From: Paraescarpia echinospica
Lineage: Eukaryota; Annelida; Polychaeta; Sabellida; Siboglinidae
Assembly (NCBI GenBank): GCA_020002185.1
Contig: CM034541.1
Span: 28,267,328 to 28,331,327, forward strand
DNA: 64,000 nucleotides
Direction: 5' to 3'
Shown here: positions 55,229-64,000 of the stretch, in pieces
Layout: each line of letters begins with the position of its first letter
Numbering within the stretch: the first letter of the stretch is position 1
Notes under the pieces: model-generated
The model's input: the letters and a program-made list of their open reading frames with translations, nothing else
Databases searched by the model: none
What the model was told of the DNA's origin: nothing
Translations under genes and position numbers: made by a program

Positions 55229-57175
55229 CAAGATTGCTGTCAGGGCTACAAGCTCCTGATGCCATGTATTCTTTGTCCACATTTCCATGTCCTATGCGAA
55301 TGCATTTACATTTCCCAAAATTGAATAACATTTGCCATTTTTCAGACCGTTTGACTAATTTGGCTAGATCATCTTGTAAAGAGTGTTTATCTGCATCTGT
55401 TTACTCTTTTGAACATTTTTGTGTACAAATTTCAGTACTTACGATATATATTCATCCAAATAATTATATATATATATATATATCAAGAATAATATAGGTT
55501 CCAACACCGACCCCTGTGGCACTCCACTCAAAACTGGTTCCCAATTTGAAATCTCCCCCTCTACTTTTACTCTCTGTCTTCTGTCTGTGAACCATGTTTG
55601 TATCCAACTGATCACACCATCCCCTGTACCATGGGCTTTTAGTTTAAGTAACAATCTTTGATGTGGCACTTTATCAAATGCTTTCTGAAAATCTAAGTAG
55701 ACAACATCCACTGGTGACCCAGCGTCTACCCACTTTGTAATTTCTTCTAAAAAACATAATGATTGGTTAGACAAGACCTAGCCTTTAAGAACCCATGTTG
55801 AGATTCATTTATTAATTTGTGTTTAGAAGGAATTCCACCATGTGGTCTCTTATAAGTGTTTCTAGTAATTTGCATAAAACCGATGTTAAGCTCACTGGTC
55901 TGTAATTCTCTGTCTTGCTCCTTGATCCCTTTTAAAATAATGGTGTAATGTTTGTTTCTTTCCATTACAATGGAACAATTCCCTCTTAAGTGACAAGTTA
56001 AAGAATATAGAAAGTGATGTACCGATTTGCTGTACAGTTTCCTTAAGCAGTTTCGATGGTATCCCATAAATTCCAGGTGATTTGTTTTCTTTCATCTTCT
56101 TAATTTTCATTGATATCATTTCAGGAGTAACAAAAAACTGCTTTAAATGATCTGATTCATGAATCCCCTCAAATTTAGTAACTGGTACTGACAGTGAACA
56201 GATATCTTCTGTGGTAGACACTGAGCTGAAATACTCATTCAGGGCCTAGATATTATATTTCCTGTGCTGTTTTCAAGTGGTCCCACTTTATCTCGAACCT
56301 TCTGTTTACTCCTTATGTAAGACTAGAAACTCTTGTTGTCATTTTTTATATAATTTAACCATTTTTGCTCAAAAGTTTGTTTAGATTTTTTAATTTCGGC
56401 TGTAGCTATCTTAAGGGCCTCTTTGTAGCGGTTATAGTCTCCTATATTTCCAGTGTCTCTATAAACTCTCCACATCATTTGTTTGTAAGCAATCTTACAT
56501 ATAGCCTCCTTTGAAAGGTGTTTCTTTCTGGACCGTTTCCCTTGCTTTTTCAGGGGGACAACATTCTGTTGCTGTCTTGTTCTTCACTAAGGTAGTCCAA
56601 TCTAAGTGTGCTAAATATTTTCTCACCTGTTTATATTTACGTTTGTTGAAGATTCTCCTCTGTTGCTTTTTACCATTATTTCCTGATTGTACTTTTATAT
56701 AAAAATGGATCTGGTTATGATCACTAGATCCCAGAGGTTTATATATTTTCACATTATCAACTAATTCGTTCTGAGAAGGGAACAGTAAATCCAACACATT
56801 CCTACCTCTGGTTGGTTCCAAACATGTTGAGTAAGAAAACAGTCCCGTGTTACAAACAGAAACTGTTGCTCACTGCCTCCAGCACTCTCCAGTGATTTCC
56901 ACTGAATACGTGTGATTAAAATCACCCATTATAACACATTCCCCTTTACTCATCTTCTTTATAGCATTGCGCAGTTTTACATCATCCTTTTGTCGTATGC
57001 CAGGACTACGATAAACTAGTCCTATTGTTAATGTTGACTTTCTGGTAACTATGTTGCACCAAATAGCTTCCTCGCAATCTGCTTAACTGTTCAGTCGTAC
57101 TTCATATGCCTGTATAAATACTTTAATACATAGAATGACTCCGCCTCCACTTCTCTCTTGTCTGTCCTGTCTAAA
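55229..57175 (-). mobile_element. Minus-strand CR1/L2-like LINE remnant inserted into another LINE
   Basis: From right to left: endonuclease pieces TIGLVYRSPG, ECVIMGDFNH, then PTRGRNVLDLLFPSQNEL and PLGSSDHNQIHF. RT pieces follow: MKENKSPGIYGIPSKLLKE, VDVVYLDFQKAFDKVPHQ, WEPVLSGVPQGSV. After a TA-repeat deletion (55460-55485) come LQDDLAKLVKRSEKWQM and FNFGKCKCIRIGHGN. The YADD box is lost in that gap. Several stops and frameshifts. Confidence 0.82.
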
Positions 57176-57390
57176 CCTGATAAACCTGACAGAGGTAGCT
57201 GAAGGAGGAGGATGTAGGAATGAAAGCATGGATAAATGAGACTGTAGACATAGGTGTGTTTTTAATGTTTATACCTGTACTTGGCTGTGATTTTTATATA
57301 TTTTACTCTGGCATCTTTATGTTTACATTTGCACAGGCAGAAATGCAATTTCCCTGCGAGGATCAATAAAGTATTCTTTATCTTGATCCC
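57176..57390 (+). mobile_element. 3' tail of the plus-strand LINE
   Basis: Ends ggcagaaatgcaatttccct, gcgaggatcaataaagtatt, ctttatcttgatc. This is the ATTTCCCT-GGATCAATAAAGTAT tail characteristic of Rex1/L2-type animal LINEs. It fits as the continuation of 54540-55228, split by the minus-strand insertion. Confidence 0.65.
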
Positions 57391-59380
57391 TCTAATCCCC
57401 TCATGCTCAGTCCACAGGGGTACTTTAGCATCTGTGAGTGTGCTCTTAAAGGATTACACTGCTGTTTCACAATTTAATGGTGGCTCTCTGTATTGACTAC
57501 TGGGTGCTACCTAAGGTTTAACAAACTGTAATGTCACAGAAAAATCAATACAAATTTGACTTTTAAAAACGTGAATTGACGTGTGATGAGGCCAACCGGT
57601 GAATGGGTGCAGGCCTGATCTGACACAAAGGTGGGAAACAAAGTTTATCACCAGTTACCTGGCCATCTTTGTGTTGCTATTAACCTGCCAGTTAAGTATT
57701 CTCATCTCCCATTGGACAGAGTGATCGCAGGAGCACCTTGGGGCGTTTCACACCTCACTTAATCACCACAAATTCTTTATTTGTTCATTGATAAATTGTA
57801 TTAACTTCCACCTGATGAATTACCATCATTTCATGGCCATCTCCTTTGTATTCATCAAATCGTCTCTCCTTGTATGAATATCGCAGCAATGAACACGTTT
57901 ACAATAACTGTGTCACCAAGATGGTGTTAACATTGTCGACTGCGAATCACGTACTCCCACGCACAGAATGCAGGCAACGCTGCTTATTAAGTGTCGCTCT
58001 TGTGAATATTTTATAAAGCGTTGGCACCACAGGGCTTTGGCCATTAAGCGATGGTTGTATTACAGGAGTGAGGTGTGTGTGGGGGGGTAAACTTCGGTCA
58101 TCGCGCATTTAAATTACCACTTTGTTGGCACACTCTGGTAATAAAGGGTGGACGAAGTAAATGACCAAAGTGTCGCAGTTGGATTTTATTGGGAATTTAT
58201 TCATCCCACGGCCACTGGGTGATAGCGTGACATCTTTCACACTTAATCCTCCACAATCCAATGGTGTACTAAAATATAATTTTGGTTATGGTTATGCAGA
58301 ATGATTGCTATTATAACATCTTCTATATATCTTGTAATGTTGACTGTAAAATTAAATTAATTAACTAGAAGTGAAGCTATAACTAAATACACATGGTGAG
58401 GGGTGCGATAAGAGGTAATGTCAGCAAATCGGATGTCAGCAAATCTGATTTTCCGTAAATGCCGTTTATGTGAACAAATCGTGAATCCATCGATTTTTAG
58501 ATTTCCCCTGAAAATTATTCTTTGGTATTCGTTTTATCGATTGCTACTCTAGCTACCCTCTAATTAACTCTGTTTTGTGTATTTTAAAGCGATTTTTGTA
58601 GAGCTATGCGAAGTGTTCCGCTCGATTTCCTTAAAATAATGCCGAAAATGCTAGTAATGGCACTCGTTCGCAACTGCTAATTTTGGGACGCTCCTAACAT
58701 GTGAGATATCACCACGAAGCTTGACGCGTCATCTTCCCATATATAGGCATAAATATGCTACTAACTACATTCTGTGACCTCCAGAGAGCTTGGAAGACGC
58801 CCCCTGTTTAGGTCAGCTGTGTAAACAATTCAGATCATGTGGTAGCAAATGCAACTGCGTGACCCAGGCAGCTGTTCTCATTGGTTCAGTGATGGGTCAT
58901 TTACATAATCTGTAAACACACGCATGCGCACCATGTATTTCCACCGCGTCACTGCTGACCCAGATAGCGATTAAGAAGACGCGAAAAATGGTGTTTAACG
59001 TGGCAAAGCTGTTAAATTAAGATGGAAGTGATTGCGCACAGATTTACAGTTTGATCGAGGAGTATTTTTTGGAAGACTTGACGGATGGAAGCGAGGCGGA
59101 CTAGGACGAAATTTTAGCAAGATCTGTCCATGTTAACTAAGGTACATTTCATGAAACATAACGAATATTTTGCATCAACTTTGACGGCTGTTTTCTGAGT
59201 TTGAAGGTTTCTACCCCACATGTTTTTGTTAAACCATAACTTCAGTTATAATTAAGGTATCTTCTTACATGATACACCACGTGAAAGCAGAGATTCTGCT
59301 CTTTCCAACGCTACTAATAATTCAATATTAAAAATTTCCGACATGCAACTCATTTCGTTAAGATGGGTCACATTTGTGTA
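57391..59380. other. Unique, high-complexity non-coding stretch
   Basis: Repeat-poor. 57590-58260 has CCAAT-like and TAATTA-type motifs and balanced composition, so it is a candidate conserved non-coding region (inference). 58380-59150 contains a TATA-like catatataggcataaatat near 58738, a cattggttcag box near 58880, and a broken frame IYSLIEEYFLEDLTDGSEAD near 59041-59103. It might be the 5' end of a gene or a DNA transposon. Confidence 0.35.
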
Positions 59381-59384
59381 AAAG

Positions 59385-59495
59385 TATTTGCCACAGTCTA
59401 TAGCCAGGTACTCATTCGAGAGCAATGTAGAATGGATGAACTTGCCCTCAGTTGAGAATCAAGCTCTAGCCACTGCGCCAGTGCGCCACACCAAA
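59385..59495 (-). mobile_element. tRNA-derived SINE head, second family
   Basis: Reverse strand tggcgcactggcgcagtggc, tagagcttgattctcaactg, agggcaagttcatcc resembles a tRNA A box with a weak B box. Its body does not match the family at 45.6 and 48.9 kb. Confidence 0.5.
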
Positions 59496-61706
59496 TCACT
59501 TTAGACAAATGTCACTCTAGTCGATTACAATGACTTCATAACACGATATTACTTGTAAGTAAATTAATTCCATATAAAACCCAATTAATTTAAATAATAA
59601 GTCAAACCAGGCTATACAAATAGTCAGCTCACTCAATGTTTCGGATGGGAATAAAACAATACTGAGATCCACAATACCAAGGCAATTTTTAAAAGTTTTG
59701 AGATGTTTGACTTTAGAAGTTTCAGAATGTGGAAACCTTGGAGCTGGTTGGTTGGGATCTCTCCCTTGGCCTGATGGAAAAGTGTACTTTGGCCTGTTTA
59801 ACACCGAACTGAGGCTGCCCAATAAATGCTGGACGTACTGATGGGAGCCGGCTGTGATATGAATGTTTCATGAAGACGTGGTACACTAGTGCGTCCATAT
59901 AAACATGCGTAGGTGCGTGCGGGGGTGTGTGTGTGCATGCGTGCGTGCGTGCATGCGTGTAACAAGTGAAATGATCAATGCCATATAAAATGTGCTTTTG
60001 CCTCAACTCCAGATGTTAAACAAATCCATGATTTAGCATTTTTGTAAGCTCTTCGATGATGATTATAGAACATTGTTCAAAATAGTTAACAATTATAATA
60101 ATATGCATAGAACAAGCTAAAAAGGACAGACTATAAATATTGACGTGTGTGTGGATGTGTGCATGTGTGCATGTGCGTGTGCGTGTGTCAATGCATGTAC
60201 GTGTGTTTGTACCACAGTTCTTACTAATAAAACATTCAAACATTTTAAATACTTGATACTATTGCAATCTTGGAGAGACAATGGATGTTTCCACAGATAA
60301 TACAACCACTTGGATATACCAATGATTAAACAAAGAAACTGAAAGACTAACTTTGCGAGATATCTGACTACACTCACCAGACATGTCAGGGTGTCATGTG
60401 ACTAACACAGAACCTCACAACATCCAACATTTCATAAAACAGAGCGGAACATCTCATAACATTGAGTAGATTCCCAAAGTTTGCCTTCTTACCTAATTCC
60501 TCTCCCTGACTCCCTACCATAAATAATCCCAATCCCAGGGAGCGGTTAAACCTTCTCCCAAAACCTACTTGGGGTGATTTAGAGAGGGTGGATACAACCA
60601 CGAGAAGCACCCAGAAAGGATGTGCAGAGGGAAATGTCCTCCCACAAGGGTGGAGAAACACACACTTCAAGGGTCTGTTTCTAAAATATTTTAGCCACAG
60701 TTGTCCATTAAATGGAGGCATGTGTCATGAGCTGTCATTAATGTATTAAGGCAAATGTCACAACTTGCCACTACAGTCATTTGGATTATTGCAAATACAA
60801 TTTTTCATAATTTTTTTGTTTTCTGTAACTGTTTTCCACATTTTTGGTCACAGCAATAGCGGATGACTTCACTTGTCTGGACAAGGGTTATTTACCATAA
60901 TATCTTGCCTAGGCTAAGTATTTGATAGATTTAGTGATAGATTGTGTACAAGTTGACAAAGGTGGCAGTATTTTTTATCGCTACTGACAATAATCCTACA
61001 TAATTCTTGGACTGCGTTGGCTGCCAGACTATGAAAACAACATTGTTTCGGCTTGTTTTACTTGTAGATTATTCTATTTTCAGCCTGGTGCTGCTATTTA
61101 TAAAATGCAGTTTCTATTTGTAAACTGCGTGATCCTTGCTGGTGCTGCTATAACCGTGATTAGAAGTGAGACAGTCATTTACAAGTCCCTGGAAATGCAG
61201 CACTCACAATAAGAGAGGACCGTAGTACTGTAAGATTTAACAAGCCACAATCAATTCAGACATTATCAGGGGCCAACATAGTAGCACTATGAACCCCCAG
61301 GGCATGGCTACAAGATTCTAAGCACACCGACCTTCCTTAAAAACTGTTGGTTTCGCAAACCCCAGATTAAAAAAGCCACAGGAATCTCATTGACTTTGAG
61401 ATATCTGAACTGGATATTCAAGAGGGGAGCTAAGATTCCCATCTAGATATCTGAGAAAGGATGTAAATGCACTTGGAGATATCTCCCATGGGAGCTAGCA
61501 AGAAACTCTGAAATAGTAACTTTTTTGCAATAGGAAGAAAATATGTTTTTTTGTCTTGCGAGCAAAGCAAGGATTGAGACGTTATCACAGTGACACAAGT
61601 TATGTTGTGTCACTGACCTATTTAGGGAGAAATCAACATTGGTATTCTCCCCACCACACGTTACCAAAAACAGGAATATTTTGTCTACATCTGCAGTGGT
61701 GACCGT
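59496..61706. other. Non-coding stretch without recognised gene
   Basis: Two degenerate TG/CG-rich patches (59910-59960 with gtgcgtgcgtgc, 60140-60205). A 111-codon minus-strand open frame at 60386-60721 has no start context, domain or splice evidence. Otherwise unique. Confidence 0.4.
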
Positions 61707-63065
61707 TCCCCAGTGACAAGCTCAGATGCTGTGAGCGGGCCTCCATCATACGCACATCTCACCAGTGCAACTGATCACATACTCCCCAGTGACAAGCTCA
61801 GATGCTGTGAGCGGGCCTCCATCATACGCACATCTCACCAGTGCAACTGATCACATACTCCCCAGTGACAAGCTCAGATGCTGTGAGCGGGCCTCCATCA
61901 TACGCACATCTCACCAGTGCAACTGATCACATACTCCCCAGTGACAAGCTCAGATGCTGTGAGCGGGCCTCCATCATACGCACATCTCACCAGTGCAACT
62001 GATCACATACTCCCCAGTGACAAGTTCAGATGCTGTGAGCGGGCCTCCATCATATGCACATCTCACCAGTGCAACTGATCACATACTCCCCAGTGACAAG
62101 CTCAGATGCTGTGAGCGGGCCTCCATCATACGCACATCTCACCAGTGCAACTGATCACATACTCCCCGGTGACAAGTTCAGATGCTGTGAGCGGGCCTCC
62201 ATCATACGCACATCTCACCAGTGCAACTGATCCAGATGCTGTGAGCGGGCCTCCATCATATGCACATCTCACCAGTGCAACTGATCACATACTCCCCAGT
62301 GACAAGCTCAGATGCTGTGAGCGGGCCTCCATCATACGCACATCTCACCAGTGCAACTGATCACATACTCCCCAGTGACAAGCTCAGATGCTGTGAGCGG
62401 GCCTCCATCATACGCACATCTCACCAGTGCAACTGATCACATACTCCCCAGTGACAAGTTCAGATGCTGTGAGCGGGCCTCCATCATATGCACATCTCAC
62501 CAGTGCAACTGATCACATACTCCCCAGTGACAAGCTCAGATGCTGTGAGCGGGCCTCCATCATACGCACATCTCACCAGTGCAACTGATCACATACTCCC
62601 CAGTGACAAGTTCAGATGCTGTGAGCGGGCCTCCATCATACGCACATCTCACCAGTGCAACTGATCACATACTCCCCGGTGACAAGTTCAGATGCTGTGA
62701 GCGGGCCTCCATCATACGCACATCTCACCAGTGCAACTGATCACATACTCCCCAGTGACAAGCTCAGATGCTGTGAGCGGGCCTCCATCATATGCACATC
62801 TCACCAGTGCAACTGATCACATACTCCCCAGTGACAAGCTCAGACGCTGTGAGCGGGCCTCCATCATACGCACATCTCACCAGTGCAACTGATCACATAC
62901 TCCCCGGTGACAAGTTCAGATGCTGTGAGCGGGCCTCCATCATATGCACATCTCACCAGTGCAACTGATCACATACTCCCCAGTGACAAGCTCAGATGAT
63001 GTGAGTGGGCCTCCATCATACGCACATCTCACCAGTGCAACTGATCACATACTCCCCAGTGATTA
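61705..63065. repeat. 76 bp satellite-like array, ~18 copies
   Basis: Unit: cagtgacaagctcagatgct, gtgagcgggcctccatcata, cgcacatctcaccagtgcaa, ctgatcacatactccc; spacing 76 bp (61711, 61787). Variation is limited to about three sites (aagctc/aagttc, catacg/catatg, cccagt/ccggt). One unit near 62230 has lost about 30 bp. Confidence 0.97.
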
Positions 63066-64000
63066 ATATTAATATTTTAAAATACAATATTTGATAATAT
63101 TTAGTTTACTGAATAATATTAAACGATTTAATGTGAAGCATGTCAACATTAATTAAGAGGGATTGGGGAAACAACTAAAGTTATTCTCATGTTTTAGTTA
63201 AGGGGTGTTTAAGGGCAGTACATTGAGGTAGAACCTGCCACTTGGTTCCAGTTATGGTGGGTATTCAGTCATCAACATTTCTCTTGACAAAGTAGTACTA
63301 TATATGTGTTATACACCATGCACAAATTTGTATTGTTCATTATTTATGAATCTATTGAGACAACTGACGTCATCTAGAACAGGAACTTAGCCAATTCTTG
63401 TTTAAATGGGAACATTTTATCAATGTACTGTCTTTTCTTCCTTTTTGTTTTTGTCCATATTCAGAAGAGATCTCTACACTGTTGTCCTTGAGACATCTGT
63501 TTTTTGGGCGGAAGGATTAAAGGATCAGATTGTATCTCAACGAGGAAACCTTTGAAAACTAGATAAAGTTCAACACAAAACTGAGTTCACAAACAAGAGT
63601 AACAAACAGATTGTACAGGAAACTGACGAAACAATAACTGAGAATGATCACCACAATCCGTGGCTCAGCTCGAGTGCTGGAATTCAACCATTCAAAGCCC
63701 ATTACAAACATCTGTAACCATTTCACAAATGGCATACTTCGCATATTCCAGCACATTGTTTACACAGCGGGAGTGTGAGACAGTCCCTATGAGGCAGTGT
63801 GCCAGCTAGACCATGTACTGCCTAAGACCAGGCCCCTGGTCTTACAACAATGCAGCCACAAACTGGCACATTCCTAACAACCTTACTTCACTCAGACTGG
63901 GTGCATAGGGACCTAGACTCTACCCCACACCCTAGACTCTATCCTACACCTTAGACTGTATCCCAGACCACTGACTCTATCCCACACCCTAGACAAACTA
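63066..64000. other. Right-edge non-coding stretch
   Basis: AT-rich then unique. A short repetition of accctagactctatccca occurs at the extreme right (63910-63998). A 65-codon minus frame at 63559-63756 is unsupported. Confidence 0.45.

Noticed and set aside
60386..60721. 111-codon minus-strand frame
   Set aside because: No recognised domain; a GTGAG-like donor at its left end follows an in-frame stop.

Overview
The window is eukaryotic, from a spiny-intron, repeat-rich animal genome. A mollusc-like or other lophotrochozoan marine invertebrate fits best: consensus GT-AG introns, tRNA-derived SINEs, a Penelope-like element, LINE remnants with fish/mollusc-style 3' tails, and very heavy minisatellite content. 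By a rough hand count about 22 kb, a third of the window, is tandem repeat. There are no bacterial operons, CRISPR arrays, rRNA genes or convincing tRNA genes. Species assignment is inference.

One protein-coding gene dominates. It lies on the minus strand from 45303 down to 639 and runs off the left edge. I assembled 22 exons whose splice sites are GT-AG and whose phases close at every junction. Together they give exactly 2334 nt, 778 codons with no stop. The product is a Rho guanine-nucleotide exchange factor of the Lbc group (AKAP13 / ARHGEF28 / ARHGEF2-like). Its order is: Ser/Pro-rich leader, acidic and helical linker, basic patch, C1 zinc finger (exons 6-7), Ser/Arg linker, acidic segment, DH domain (exons 13-18), PH domain (exons 19-21) and the start of the post-PH helix (exon 22). 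The stop codon and 3' UTR are outside the window; the true start codon may lie in exon 1 or further upstream (to the right).

Layout: 0.6-10.1 kb holds the DH-PH half of the gene in compact introns, several filled by 44-54 bp minisatellites. 10.1-17.8 kb holds arrays, an 850 bp foldback element and exons 7-10. 17.8-32.5 kb holds exons 2-6 separated by large arrays (42, 58, 30, 30 and 45 bp units). 32.5-45.1 kb is one intron carrying a 6.5 kb array of about 100 copies of a 63 bp unit. 45.3-64 kb is mostly non-coding: SINEs, a Penelope-like element with inverted termini and a hammerhead-like core, a 27 bp array, nested opposing LINE fragments, long unique tracts, and a 76 bp array at the right edge.

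The most unusual theme is a repeated association of minisatellites with splice junctions. One array is built from copies of the intron-15/exon-16 acceptor, including the first ~30 nt of the exon. Others abut or contain the acceptors of exons 9 and 1, and several carry a consensus-like 5' splice site in every unit on the gene-sense strand. The long open frames in the array regions (up to 878 codons) are by-products of repeat units divisible by three or lacking stops, not genes.
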